From Heterohyrax brucei (lineage: Eukaryota > Chordata > Mammalia > Hyracoidea > Procaviidae): a stretch of DNA of 64,000 bases. Below the pieces are notes generated by a model. The model worked only from the letters and a program-made list of their open reading frames with translations, had not been told where the DNA came from and searched no databases. The position numbers were made by a program, and so were the translations under genes. The stretch is taken from positions 5,617,501 through 5,681,500 of the forward strand of contig CM053154.1 in the NCBI GenBank assembly GCA_028571685.1, in the 5' to 3' direction. Shown here one piece after another: positions 11,416 through 23,280 of this stretch. Position 1 is the first letter of the stretch; the number at the start of each line of letters is the position of its first letter.

Positions 11416-13015
11416 CTGCAAGGGAGAGGCAGAAAGGGTGAGGTAAGGTCTCTATCTACACTCCAGTGCTGGTGGACAGCATCCCACGCCCCCTGAACAT
11501 GGATAGGAAATACGGCTGCAGGATTCAGATGCCCAGTGAGGGTCACGGGGACCTGCAGAGGCCACAGGCTGAGTCACTGACTGGCACAGCTCCTGTAACC
11601 CCTAGGCACTCTCAGCATCCTCGTTGCTGCTGTCAGGGATGTGACAGCCAAGCAGCCCCAGTGGCACAGCAGTGAAGTGCTGGGCTGTGAACCGCCCCAC
11701 CCAGAGCTCTGCAGAACAAAGAGCTGGCACCCCTTTCTTCTAAAGATGCCACCTAGGAAACCCCAGGGGGACATTCTACTCTGTGACACGGGGGGCGGGG
11801 GCTAGGAGTCCATATTGACTTGACGGCACCCAGCACCAACAATCTGAGCATCCAGACACTTGCTGATGACATCCTCGGTTCGTTTCCATCATTCTCACCC
11901 TTGTACCACATCCCAGCTGGCTAGATGGGATCCTTCTCCAGTTTCACTGCCTTTTCCTGCTCTTCTCCGACTTCTGGGTGCACCGTCAGCTCCTAACCTA
12001 AGCCCGAGTCTGTTACACCAGCAAATTCTATTTATACACCTTAGAGCCTCGTCTCAGATCACCAGGCCCTGGGCAGCAGAAGCAGCGACAACGTACAATG
12101 AAGGAAGAGTGACCAGGAGGGTTCCTAATGCAGCACAAAGGAACAGTCAAACGTATCACCAGGAAGGGCAGCAGGGACACGGTGCCGCGTCCCTGACCCT
12201 GGACGGGTGCATGCCCACGTGGGTCTGCGTAGGCAGAGAGCCAGGGGCTGCAACGTCTGCCCTGTGAAGCGTCCTCAAAGGCAGGTCTAGTCTGGGGGTC
12301 CCAAGGCTGGGAAGGGGAGGGTGACGAGGATCACGTCTGGTGAATAGGGCAGCCGAGGGGACACAGGGCCACAGCCAGCAGGCCTGCTTACAGGACTTGG
12401 GAGGCCCAGGCCCCACCCCGCCTGCAGGAATGGACGAGTTACCACCAGCACGGCCACTGCGGGAGGCCCGCAGATGCTGGACCAAGCCCTGGCTCTCGGG
12501 GGGCAGACAAGCATGTGGGTGCCAGGTAGGGACTTGGGAGTGTTCGGTGCATGGTCGCCTTCCTGCAAGAGGTGAGGGCACCTTCAGATCCCAAGTGGCC
12601 ATGCTGCCCTCCTCTAAGGGGTGAGGGCACCTTCTGATTTGTCTCAGGAGATGCGGGTTGTGGGTGGAAGCTCCAGCACCCCACTAGTGGTCAGGGATGG
12701 GCTACGACACAAATCTCACCCTAAAGCAGTAGGCGGCCCTGTGGGTGATCAGGAATCCCTCCCCCAAGCTCCTGGGGGCCAGGTGGGAGAGAAGGCCAAC
12801 GGCAGCCAAGGGCCCAGTCCACTCAGGCTGGGTGCCCGCAGCACGAGGGTCTCTGCAGCATCTGGGGGTGTGAGGGCAGCCTGAGGAGAACCCAGGCTTT
12901 GCGTGGTCATGTCACAGCACATACAGTCAGGTCCACCTGAGAGCCCCTCTGGGACCCATGTATAAAGGTAGCCCCAGCCGCTGCACAGTGCGAGGGCCAG
13001 TCCCGGCTGGATTAC
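11416..13015. other. Intron between exons 13 and 14 (1.6 kb)
   Basis: AfroSINE-like element at 11652-11850 and a short duplicate 'gtgagggcaccttc' at about 12571 and 12622. Otherwise GC-rich unique sequence without recognisable genes. Confidence 0.7.
11652..11850 (+). mobile_element. AfroSINE, long form
   Basis: 'agccccagtggcacagcagt', 'cttctaaagatgccacctag', then tail 'ttgacttgacggcacccagc', followed by 'accaaca'. The tail is shared with RTE LINEs. Confidence 0.75.
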
Positions 13016-13214
13016 CGTTTCTGATAGGATCACAGCCTCAGACTGCGGCAAGGAGACATCGGCCGGCTTGAACTCCTTGTCAAATATCTCCTGGTGTTTG
13101 CTGTTCCTTTTCTCCTTCTTCTTGTCTTTCTTCTCCCTGTCTGTGTCATCCTTGTCCAGCTTGTCCTGGGACCGGGAGTGCATTTTCTTTGGCAGGAGAG
13201 GCTCCAGAACAAAT
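13016..13214 (-). CDS. DOCK1: DOCK1 exon 13 of window: polybasic tail segment
   Basis: 199 bases: A completing Gly, then 66 codons FVLEPLLPKKMHSRSQDKLD ... QSEAVILSET. The cluster EKKDKKKEKRNSKH is the polybasic region reported to bind acidic phospholipids (phosphatidic acid) in DOCK1. Acceptor tttag, donor GTAATC. Human has, as I recall, DLEKEKK where this copy has DTDREKK, so the flank of the basic patch varies while the patch itself is kept. About human residues 1667-1732. Confidence 0.97.
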
Positions 13215-13529
13215 CTAAATGAAGAGTTTATTTCAATCAAGGATGTCTTAACAGTGGAGTGGTTCTTCACCAGGCAGCTGTAAGTGTGAAGTGACTCACA
13301 TCTAATCTACCTGCTGACTGAGAACAGTGGAGTTTTCCAACAAACTGAATGACTGAGAAAGGGAGGTGGTGTGGACTCTGATAAAAGCAAACTGGGTTAC
13401 CACTGCTAAATATGTTGATCAAAGAGTCCATAGACATATCCTGATCAAAAGGGGGTAAATGTAGAACAGAATAACGAATTTTCATAGAGTCCAAACTTTC
13501 TGCAGCCATGCCAATCTTATGGCAAAAAT

Positions 13530-13852
13530 ACCTCCGAAGCCTTCCTAAAACTAAAGACTAGTTCAGTTTTATGGGGAAAGGAGGTGTGCCTTGATCACTG
13601 TACTCTCTTTAAGAACTATCTCTACGGGATCAAATTAACAACAGCAATTTGAAAGATCCGAGAAGGAGCTTAGGCGTCGGTGAGTTCATGTTCACAGGGG
13701 AGGAACAAGGTGAAGAAGGAGGGTGAGAATGTTGCAGACCCTGAAGAAGCAATCAGTGTCCCTGAACTGTACCTGCAGAAACTGTCATTTTGGTGTATGC
13801 TGCACTGCATGTGTTTGTAACAACAATAAAATAATTTTTTTTTAAAAAAGGG
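13530..13852 (+). mobile_element. A-tailed interspersed repeat, family A
   Basis: Nearly collinear with 60-395: 'aagaactatctctacgggat', 'aggggaggaacaaggtgaag' and 'gtccctgaactgtacctgca', ending 'aacaacaataaaataatttt' with an A/T-rich tail. Confidence 0.75.
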
Positions 13853-13879
13853 AAAGAATAGAGTACTGATAGGATACTG

Positions 13880-14040
13880 TCACCCTAGTGGTGCAGTGGT
13901 CAAAAGCTCGGCTGCTGACCAGAAGACTGGCAATTAGAATCCACCAGCTACTTGCTGGAAGCCCTGTGGGGCGCTTCTGCTGGGTCCTATACAGCTGCTA
14001 GGAGTCAGAATCAGAATCAATTCTTCGGCAATGGGATGAG
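13880..14040 (+). mobile_element. AfroSINE
   Basis: 'caccctagtggtgcagtggt', 'aaagctcggctgctgaccag', 'aatccaccagctacttgctg' and tail 'aggagtcagaatcagaatca'. Confidence 0.85.
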
Positions 14041-14869
14041 ACAACATGGGATCTGGTGGGACCCTGGATGCCATTAGGGAATGGATGATTTATGGCAGGA
14101 GGATGGTATTAGGGGTCTACATAAAAAGCAGAGACCTTGCCTTATGAAGTCCATGCAGAAACATTCACAGACACAACCAGAGAAAAGGGAGGCAGGTATC
14201 ATTGCAAAGTAATTTCAAGGAATCTGGTCCTGACCAAGTTTCTAGGGCTAGCTTAAGATCACTGGTGTCTCAACGAGAAGCAGACAGATTCCAGTGGACA
14301 GGTGCATGGGATCTCGGGTCTACCACTGAGAACTGAGCTAGTCACAGAGGATCTGGTGCCAGGGCTGCCACCTACTGGGGAACCTTGGTATCCACAGCAC
14401 CACTGGGAACTTGATGTCCCCACCATTAAACAAGACATCTTCCTCCGCCTATGGACACCAAACGTTGGTATGAAGACACATTACTGAGTAGCCCACTGAA
14501 GGCACATAGTAACCCACTGCAAACACAGACTTTTCTTTTCCCTAACTGTTCCCTAGTCCCCCAATCACGACCACTCAGAGGTGGACCCCAGGCTTGGCTC
14601 AAGGCTTGTTTTCAAAGTCCAATGTGCATGTGTGGGCATGCGTGCACACACACACACACAACTACAACTGGTGATTTTAATACAAGTCCATCCTGTGTCT
14701 TGTCCTCTTAAGTTACACCTGGAAGGGAGACCTGGGTGGAATTCTAAGATTAGACCAGCACTCCTGCAGCAGGACAGAGTCAGGAAGGGGGCCAATGAGG
14801 ACAAAGGCACAAACACCCCCCCAAAACATCACAGGGCAATTCACATCTCAGGCTTTACCGGTACTCCCA

Positions 14870-15100
14870 AAACTCCACTGCTGTTGAGTCGATTCCACTC
14901 ATGGAGACCCTGCGGGACAGTAGAGTGGCCCTCTAGGGCTTCCATGGAGCAACTGGTGGATTCGAAGTGGTGACCTTTTGGGAGCAGCACAGTTCTGAAC
15001 CAATTAGGCGCTCCTTGAATGCTCTGGGGCTCAGTTCTACCCTGGCCCCTAGGGTCGCCGTGAGTCGGATCCAACTCGACGGTACTTGGCTTTGGCAGGA
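14870..15100. mobile_element. Two AfroSINE pieces in opposite orientation
   Basis: 14870-15015 is reverse-oriented ('ctgctgttgagtcgattcca', 'ggtggattcgaagtggtgac'). About 15015-15100 is a forward 3' half with a well-kept tail ('gtcgccgtgagtcggatcca', 'actcgacggtacttggc'). Confidence 0.8.
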
Positions 15101-15689
15101 TCTTATATTTTCAAAATACTGGACCTGAAAGTGGTATTTTAAAAAAGAATTGCTCTTTTTAAAGGACTTATAGTTAGAGTCATAAAGGAGAAGTATCCTG
15201 TACTACGATTTCCGGTAATATATTACCTAACCCATGGTCTAGGTGTCTTTTCCACACAATCTAGAGAAACAGAAGAGGAAAGCCAGAGGGTTTCCAGAAG
15301 CCCCCCACCCTCTGGCTACCCGATGCACAGGTGGTCCTGGTACTTGGTGACAGTGGCAAACTCCAGCCCCCAAAATACAGACTGTTGGGACAAGGTGCTG
15401 ACCCTTGCCCTTGAGGAGGACTCCTGGTTCTCAGAGGAACCTACCTAACCTGACTTGCTTGACCTCTTCGAGAATGAATCACCTTCTTTAGCGTGAGGCT
15501 GGTTTCAGGAGAAGGGACTCAGACTGCCAGCCACATTTTCATCGTAGTTGTGATTTCTTGTAAACTTATTTACGAATGGGACACTTAGAGCAGAATCTCT
15601 GCTGTCATTCAGAAGACCATCCGAACAACCTCGTTCCCCAGCACGGGACATGTGAGAGGGGCATCAGGTCCCTGGGGGGGGGGGGGCAA

Positions 15690-15900
15690 GTGGTTGGCCC
15701 TTGACTATGAACCGCAAGAGTGGTTGTTCAAACCCGCACAGCAGTGCAGCAGAAGAAAGGCCTAGTGATCTGTTTCCATGGAGACTCCAGCCAGGAAACC
15801 CGACACAGCTCAGTTCTCCTCTTTAACTCAAGGGGCAAGGGGGTGGGGGTTGCCATAGTTGGAATGGGCTGACTGGCAATAGGTTTAGTTTGGGTTTTAA
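15690..15900 (+). mobile_element. AfroSINE, long form
   Basis: 'gcagaagaaaggcctagtga', 'tctgtttccatggagactcc' and tail 'gttggaatgggctgactggc', then 'aataggtttagtttgggttt'. A 14-base G-run precedes it. Confidence 0.75.
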
Positions 15901-16039
15901 TATGGACATTGATGTCTGCATGGACTAGGATGGGGAAAGATTCTCAAAACTGCGGTCAGAATCCAGTAGCAATGCAGACTGCTGACAATGAGCATCGTGT
16001 CTCCTGCTTTTTGCTCCCCTGGTGTAACATGGACACCCT

Positions 16040-16345
16040 GTTTGTGAAGGGGTTAACTACTATGGCTGCTAACCAAGAGACAGGCCATTCAAGTCCATCT
16101 GATGCTCCTTGGAATCTTATTGGGGCGGTTCTGCCCAGTCTTTTAGGGTTGCTGTGAGTCTGAACAGACTTCATGGCAACGGGTTTGGTGTTTTGAGTAT
16201 AACATGGTTTGCAGGAAGATTTGCTGTGAAGGTACAGATCGTATGTCGGAGTATCAAATCTGAAACAGCCCTGGTTGTTCAGTGGTTAAGCACTCAGTTG
16301 CTAACCTACAGGTCAGAGGTTCAGAGCCACTAGGAGTTTTGCAGG
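16040..16345 (+). mobile_element. Two adjacent AfroSINEs (second truncated)
   Basis: First, about 16040-16195: 'tggctgctaaccaagagaca', 'tgctccttggaatcttattg', tail 'gttgctgtgagtctgaacag' and 'caacgggtttggtg'. Second, about 16265-16345: 'agccctggttgttcagtggt' and 'gttgctaacctacaggtcag', lost after 'aggagttttgcagg'. Confidence 0.8.
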
Positions 16346-18054
16346 AAAAACGTGTGGTATTCTGCTTCCCTAAAGATTAGGACCCCACTTGAACCCTCTT
16401 TCAAACAAACTACAGAAAAAATACAATATCTACGATACTGTCAGAAATTAATACTTCATCACAATAATATGGAATTATTGTCAATTTTTTTATGTGTGAA
16501 TGGTAGTGTGGTTAGGCTTTTTAAAGAATTCTTACCTTTTAGAACTCTGTACTAAAACATTTATAGATGAACAGTTATCATATTTCAATTTGTCTCCCAG
16601 TAATTTGGGGGAGGAGTGGGTGGACTCGACGAGAACCAGAGCAGCCAAATGCTGGCCACTGGCTGGCTGCTGGCAGGGAGGCCTGACGGGGGCATGTGGT
16701 TTTGCTATAATATTCTCTCCACCTATGTAAACTTCCATAATTTTTCTATAATAACAAGTTTAAAAATTAAAAATGACCAACAAAACACTCAGTACTGGCT
16801 GTGATTATTAGCGCATTTCGGGAGGCCTGGACTTTTCCATCAGGATGGATAGACATGAACTAACAAATCTACATCCACTGGTCACTAGCTATCATGCGTC
16901 TGTTATAAACAACAGCCAAAACCCTCAGGATTTCATTCAGAATTTGAAACAATTTAATATTTTTATTTGATTGTAGAAACTCAGACAATTAATGTAGGCA
17001 CAGGAGAGTTAGCAGGCACTTTTCAGCTCTGAAAGAGGACTTCTATTGTGAAATCCAGACAAGAAGGCAAAGACCCAGGAGACAGACGGGATGCGTTCTC
17101 AATTTCTCACATTAGGAAAAGCACCTGCAGATTGGATGAACTTTCCTCTGCATGGCAGCCGTGCCATTTGAGACTGAAGCTTCACTTTGTGCACATTAGT
17201 TACAGAGCCAAGGGTGGCAACCCACGAAGGGAAATCTGGACTCCGTTATGGATGTGCTCTATTGAAGGTTAAACAAACGCCTCATTGGCAGGAGGTGACC
17301 CATGCCTCATGGAGACAGGAAACAGTGCTCCAGACTGAATCCCGTGTATCTACATTTCCAACACATTATTCCTCTATCTAAAAATCCTACATCAATTTCC
17401 ATTCTAATCCCTAGGTTCTCAGAACTATCAAAATTTTTGCATAACTAGCCTGGGGACTTTCCTGGGGAGAAGTTGAATTAAATTTCTTTAGCTGTGTCAC
17501 TCTAAATGACAAGCATACATGATTTGCTAAAAACCAAACCAACATGTTGCTGTCTCACAATGATCCTACAGACACAGTTTCCGAGGCTGTAACGTTTACA
17601 GAAGCAGACACCCACATTTTCATACTGTCAAGCATCTAGTGCCTCGAACCTCTGAACACGATCTCAACACTTCTACACAGGCTGATAAAAATGACTGTCA
17701 CGGGAACATGGGTATAGTTTTCAAGTGTCCACAGGTACGCAGGTCACGGGCAACAAAGGGTGCTTGGAGTGGCCTTGGGGGAGCTCCGTAATTTCACAAC
17801 TGCGTGTCACTGAGGCAGGAGCCTGAGGGTGGACTTGCAGGGAGAGCTTCCCAGCCCACTGAGAAAGGACAAATGCGCTCACTGGGCCAGTGAGCCAACG
17901 ACAAGTTCTCCTCTGATGTTCATGCTGTGTGTGGTATTCTTTAAAATTTTTTTTTTGGATAAGAAGAAGAAATTTTACATGCTTGCCATTCAAAAACACC
18001 AAAATACCAATACCGAGGTTCTTTTTACAAAGAAAGTTCTACTTTAATGCAGGA

Positions 18055-18240
18055 GTCCCAGGCTAACTAGGCCACCTGTTGGCTGTCTCTGTGAAGGCAG
18101 ACTGGTCCTGCTGTCCCTGGGAGTGCTCCTTGAAAGCTAACTAGTCCACCTGTTGGGTGCTCCCTGGAAGTGCTCCTTGGATGTTAACTAGTCCAGCTGT
18201 TAGGGGTATCTTTCCTGGAAGTGCTTTCTGCTGTCAGGTG
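18055..18240. repeat. Degenerate tandem repeat
   Basis: 'gctaactaggccacctgttg' (18062), 'gctaactagtccacctgttg' (18138) and 'gttaactagtccagctgtta' (18183), with interleaved 'gggagtgctccttg'-like blocks. Spacing is irregular (76 then 45 bases). Confidence 0.7.
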
Positions 18241-18370
18241 CTTAAGCAAAGATGGAGGGAAGCGTGGTGGCATGTTGCAGGGTTGGCAACCATGCCACAA
18301 AACAACACGTGCATTAATGTTTAATGAGAAACTCGTTTGCTCTGCAAACCTTCATCTAAAACACACTTAG
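18230..18370 (+). mobile_element. A-tailed interspersed repeat, family B (3' part)
   Basis: 'gcaaccatgccacaaaacaa' and 'tttaatgagaaactcgtttg', then 'ctctgcaaaccttcatctaa', match the reverse complement of 50744-50830. Confidence 0.65.
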
Positions 18371-19177
18371 AAACCCCCCGGTGGGCCTCAGCTGGTGGAG
18401 CGCTGGAAGGCACTGTGTGCAGCGGAAAGGTCTAAGCCCTGGGCTCCGTGGCCTCGGCACCTGGGCTTGGCCATTATCATCTCCTCTGTAGGAAAGTACT
18501 CAGTCTTTCTGCCCCTGAATGTTTTCAGTCAATGGAGGGACATTACCAGCTCTGCTTGTCCCAGTATTGCTGTGAGGATTTAGGCGAGACGCTAAAGGCA
18601 AAAAGGTCTTGTCATTTAAAAAAACAGTAGTGTGTACAGGACATCTTGGTACTGTCCACTGTCTCAACTGAATGCCTGAATTAGAATAAAACATCTTTTC
18701 TATGTACTTATTAAGGCAACTAAATAAATGGAACAAACAAAAAGAAAGGAAAAAAAAAAACGGGTGGTCTCACGGAGAGAACGTGGCCCTGCCAGTCCCC
18801 ACTGAGACTGGAGGGCAGGCAGAGTCCCATAGTGGACACTGGAGGCCGTGCCTTCCCAAGACCAGAGCGTTCCCCAGCCCCAGCAAGGCACCATGGGGCT
18901 GTGGGTGAGGCAGACAGTGCACAGCACAAAGTTAGCACGAAATAGGCCATGCTGCTTAGAAGACATTTCTACCAGGAGGACAGGACACTCACAGGAGGTG
19001 TGAAAATCTGAGCACTTCACAGCCACTGGGATGGTTATTGTCAGAAAAATGGAAAACCACAAGTGTTGATGTGGAGAAACTGGAACCCTCCTCCGTGGCT
19101 GGTGGTATTGTATAACGGTGCAGTCAGCAGGGAAAACAGTCTGGCAGGTCCTCAAAAGGTTAAACATAGAATGACCA

Positions 19178-19380
19178 CACTGTTGTGCACCATCAGGTTG
19201 GTTCTGACCCCCAACAACCTTACAGGACAAAGCAGAAGTGTCCCACGGGGGTTTCCAGGCTGTAAATCTTTGTAGGAACAGATTACCAGGTCTTCTCTCC
19301 TGCAGCGTGGCTGGTGGGTTTGAACTGCTGACATTTCAGTTCATAGCCAAGCACGTAACCACTGTGCTACCAGGGCTCCT
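19178..19380 (-). mobile_element. AfroSINE inserted in L1
   Basis: Reads 'gcaccatcaggttggttctg', 'ggctggtgggtttgaactgc' and 'actgtgctaccagggctcct'. L1 sequence resumes immediately after at 'tgacccagcaatc'. Confidence 0.85.
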
Positions 19381-19724
19381 TGTGACCCAGCAATCTTGTT
19401 CCTGGACTACATGCAAAAAGAGCTGAAAGCAAGAACTCCCCCAAATACTTGTGCACTAGTGTCCACGCAGTACCATTCCCAAGAGCCCAGAGGTGACAGC
19501 CACCCAAATGCCCATCACCAGACAAAAGGATAAACAAAACGCAGTCTGTCCGCACAGTGGGGTACCGCTGTGTCACAAAGAAAACGATGCTCTGATATGA
19601 GCTGCGGCAAGGATAAACCCTGAAAATATCACGCTGTGTGAGAGAAGTCAGGCCAAAGAACAAATACTGCGTGACTCCGCTGACAGGAAATATCTCAAAT
19701 AGGTAAATGCGTAACACCAAAAGC

Positions 19725-19862
19725 AGAAACAAACCCCAGTGCCATCAAGTCGAGTCCAACTCACAGTGACCCCACAGGACAGAGTAGGAGTGCCTCCCAC
19801 CGTCCCCAGGGGGCAGCTGGGGGATCTGAAGTGTAGTTTAAACCACTGCACCGCCAGGGCAC
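19725..19862 (-). mobile_element. AfroSINE inserted in L1
   Basis: Reads 'caaaccccagtgccatcaag', 'tcgagtccaactcacagtga' and 'ccacaggacagagtaggagt', ending 'ccactgcaccgccagggc'. Sits in the L1 3' part. Confidence 0.85.
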
Positions 19863-20306
19863 AGACGCCAACCTTCACGACTGGTCACCAGGGCCCAGAA
19901 GGGTGGCCACAGCTAATGGGGGTGACGATCAATTCTTAGAAAGTGGTGGTGGCTGCGTGACATGATGACTGCTTGGACTGTCACCTACCTGTGCGCTGAA
20001 GAACAGGTAAAATGGTAAACTTCATGCTCTACATATTCTATCATAGTATTGTTTCTTTTATGCTGGAAACCTTACACGAAGTACATCCCAAGTGAGAATG
20101 ATTTTCTTGAAAAGATCCCCAAATAATACTGGGCATCAGGGTCATAAAGTCTTAAGGGGAGGCGGGGGGCTCAGTTTCAAAGATAATTTCAATTTAAAAA
20201 ATTCTCTCGACTGTGAGAAGATGAATGATCACAGGGCCCCGGGTGGCTCCTCTCCAGACCCTCTAAGCACCGCCCCGCTACTGCTCCTGGGCTGTGCCTG
20301 ACTTAC

Positions 20307-20452
20307 CCGTCGGAACCCGGCCTGGAAGGGGTGCTGTCTGAGGACAAGGAGGACACGGAGGCCACCGACAGGGGCCGGGAGGACGACGGCATCGTGAAGG
20401 AACGGACCATGGACCGCGGGCGGCTGCCTCGTCTGTCGTCCAGACTCGAGGG
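20307..20452 (-). CDS. DOCK1: DOCK1 exon 12 of window: Ser/Arg-rich tail
   Basis: 146 bases: 48 codons (PSSLDDRRGSRPRSMVRSFT ... SRPGSD) plus GG of a split Gly codon. This begins the post-DHR-2 tail: basic RRGSRPRSM followed by a serine-rich stretch likely to be phosphorylated (inference). Acceptor gtcag, donor GTAAGT. Junction with exon 11 reads GVRTM-PSSLDD. About human residues 1618-1665. Confidence 0.97.
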
Positions 20453-20700
20453 CTGACAGAGAGAGGGAGATGGAGACCCAGAGTCAGACGGGGGGGACAG
20501 AGAGAGACAGGGAGACACAGGGAGAAAGAGACGGCGAGAGAATGATGGAGAGCTGGAGACAGATGGAGTGAGAGAGGCAGAGTGAGAGACGCAAAAAGGA
20601 GGGGAGAAGACGAAAGCTAAAAGAGAAGAGGAGAGAAAGAGGGAGTGAGAGAGAGGAAAGGAGAAAGACAGCACGAGACAAAGATACACAGAGAGACACT
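20453..20700. repeat. GA-rich (plus) / CU-rich (transcript) tract next to exon 12
   Basis: About 245 bases of 'gagaga', 'gacagagaga' and 'gggaga' on plus. On the DOCK1 transcript it is a very long polypyrimidine-like tract ending directly at the exon 12 acceptor (ctctctctgtcag). Confidence 0.9.
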
Positions 20701-22952
20701 GGTGACACGCCTCAGGCACAAGAGTCCAGCCGACACCCTGAGACTCCCCCGCTCGGTGCTCTCAGCGGCCTGGACCCTGGATCCCCCGTGCTTACACTGC
20801 AAAAACAGCACACGTTCTGGTGCAGAGTAGAAGACCACACGTGATGCCTCCTGGCTCTTCTGAAACCTGACCCAATCTGATGGCAAATGATAGAAATGAT
20901 CCTTTCTGTCTTTTTTATTCTAATATCATCTCTTTACCAAGACCACAACGCATCAACCTGTTCCCAAATCACCATGGCATGTGTTGCCCAGAACATCTGA
21001 TTCACCAAACACTGTCCAGGATGTGACTCAAGAATGTGTGAGACCTTTGCACGGACCTGCCACAGCTCTGCCGCTGGCACACTGTGAGATCAATGACACA
21101 CGGCACCTGCACAGAGAGAACGTCCCTAGACCCAAGTGACATGCTCCTGCCACGTGATTAAACGTGGACTCTCCTTTAGGCGAGCCATCTCCATCAAGGA
21201 GGAGACGGAGCCAAGAAGCAGCCAGAGCCCTCGGCCTTGCTGGGCTGGGGGCTGGGGACGCGTTCTGGAGAGAAATGGGCTGGGACCTTCCACGCTGTCT
21301 TTGCTCTAACATGGCATACCACCCGAGTCAGCACCCCTGAAACACAGCACATGTCAACATCTAATTTGCTAGAAAACACTGGTGTGCCTGCACCCCGAGC
21401 CAGATGTGGGCAGCTCCTGACAAAGCTCCTGCCTTTAGCCCCAGGCTGTGGACACCCAGTTCCTACAGGGCACTCCCCCTCCAGGTGGCCGGGACCCCCT
21501 CCTAATGCAGCCAAGGCTGGCATCTCATTCCACCAGGCACCTTGGCGGGGCCCCGCTTCTAGCCTTCAGAGGTAAGAAGTGGCGGGTTTGCAACAATAAT
21601 GCCACTTCTTCACCTCAGAAGCAGGCTTGTTTCTTCATTGGCCAACTATCTCCAGAGAGCACAAAGACAGTGTAGCTGCTCTCGCGCCTCCTGGCCAGGA
21701 CAGGCACCCGAACGGCACTGACTGAGGTCGGCACTCCAAGTGTCTGCCCCGGGGTCTCCTGTCCTCGCTCCCGAGGGTCCAGAGCAGCTGGGCGCGAGGC
21801 ACTCAGCCAGGGGCCTACAGGACGGGCTGCACATTACAAGTCGCCGAGCGTTCTCACCTCTCTCAAGGGCTTAGGCTGGCTCAAAAACCTGACAAGATGG
21901 TTTATGCTCTTTCTCTGGGGTTTTTACTTTTAAATCCAGCCTTTTGAAACAGGATGGTACTATATTGCTTTTCAAAGTATCCTGAGACGCCTGCTGCTTT
22001 CCAAAGTAGGTTAAGATGGGGAGGCTCACCCAAGCTGCTCTTCACCACTGCAATTCTCAGAGGAGACTGCTATCTGTCCCCTTTTAGGCTCAAAGGAGTC
22101 TGGCCACAGCACCTCCCTGTGGGGGTCCTGGGTCAAGGATTCAGTTGGTGGCTCGAGGGAGCGAAGTACCCAAAGATGGGAAACTCACCTTGAATTCTGC
22201 TCTGGTCCAACTGTATGCTAACCCTGACTGCCCTATCTGAGGCTTCCTGGCTGCCCCCACAGAGAAGGGTGGGAAGCCTGGTGGAGGTGATCTTGCCTCA
22301 GGGTGAGGCCCAAATGGCTACGTGCCAGACCAGGACAGCTGCTGGGAAGCAGAAGAGACCTGTGACTGCCCAGGGCACACGTCTGCTACCCAGAGACCCC
22401 TGCCTTGCCGTCTTTGCTTTCCTTCTCTCCCAGAACACTATGACAGGCATGCTGGAAGTCAAGGAGGGCGGAGGAAAAGGAGAGAGGTTTGGTGAGGAGG
22501 TCAGGCTTCCGGCATTTGGAAATATGCATTAGGTAACGCAGAAAAGAGGGAGCTTTCTATTAGCAAGAAAACTCAGAGACTGCATAGGTGTTTATTTCTT
22601 AGAGAGAATTAAAGGCAGTGTCAAACTTTGAAAGCAGCTGTAATGTACTCTCCTGGGCTCTCAACTCTGCAACGAGCCGGGGGCTTCATAGCTGTCAACA
22701 CTGAGGGCTCGCATACTCTGACTTGCACAACAGGACCCCACAGGAGGGCACCCTGTTTGCCAAGCCCAGTCCCCGGCTGCAGCTCCCTCCTGCTGGGTGC
22801 TCAAAGCTCAGGCCGCCGTGGACGCTGAGAGCCCGGGACCAACAGTGCCTCCACTGGTGAGTGCCAGGCCCCAGGCTGGAGCCATACACACGCAGGGAGG
22901 GCCCCGCTGGTGTCGTGTGAGTCTCCAGCCCCACGGATGAGAGCAGGCAAAG

Positions 22953-23012
22953 CTACACAGTGTGAACACCTGCTACATGGTGTGAATACCCGCTACACAG
23001 TGTGAACACCCA
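22953..23012. repeat. 20-bp tandem triplicate
   Basis: 'ctacacagtgtgaacacctg', 'ctacatggtgtgaatacccg' and 'ctacacagtgtgaacaccca' start at 22953, 22973 and 22993, three adjacent 20-base units with a few differences. Confidence 0.9.
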
Positions 23013-23049
23013 CAACAGTAGCCTGAGCCCAGGCTCCGGAGACGGTGCC

Positions 23050-23280
23050 TGGGAAGGAGGCCTTGTGTGGAAATGGGGAATCTGCCCAGGCTCTCTAACA
23101 GAGATCTCCCTAAATTCAGAGAGGGCCTAAATCCAATGGCTGGGTTCCTTATAAGAGAACAGAGGGAAGATCTGAGACCCAGAACAAAGAAGGCTACGTG
23201 AAGACTGAGGCAGAGATTTGGAGGGACACAGCCCCAAGTTAGGGAACCCTGGAAGCCATCAGAAGGAAGGATTCTTCCCC
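23050..23280 (+). mobile_element. MaLR-like LTR fragment
   Basis: Contains 'gggcctaaatccaatggctg', 'ggttccttataagagaacag' and 'gtgaagactgaggcagagat', phrases typical of the middle of MaLR LTRs. Ends not defined. Confidence 0.5.

Larger units (their letters stand above)
18935..20065 (+). mobile_element. L1 3' end interrupted by two AfroSINEs
   Basis: Three collinear L1 pieces: 18935-19177 ('gggatggttattgtcagaaa', 'gttgatgtggagaaactgga', 'cctcaaaaggttaaacatag'), 19381-19724 ('tgacccagcaatcttgttcc', 'agccacccaaatgcccatca') and about 19865-20065 (3' UTR, 'ggtaaaatggtaaacttcat'). Oriented antisense to DOCK1. Confidence 0.8.
13215..20306. other. Intron between exons 12 and 13 (7.1 kb)
   Basis: Repeat-dense: an A-tailed repeat (13530-13852), AfroSINEs (13880, 14870, 15690, 16040, 16265), a family B copy (18230-18370), a degenerate tandem (18055-18240) and an L1 3' end broken by two AfroSINEs (18935-20065). 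A G-run sits at 15674-15687. Nothing recognised in 14050-14860, 15100-15670 or 16800-18050. Confidence 0.7.

Noticed and set aside
20453-20719. Minus-strand extension of exon 12 into a C/S/L-rich reading
   Set aside because: This is the CU-rich intron end. The acceptor gtcag at 20453 and the junction TM-PSSLDD with exon 11 define the exon edge.
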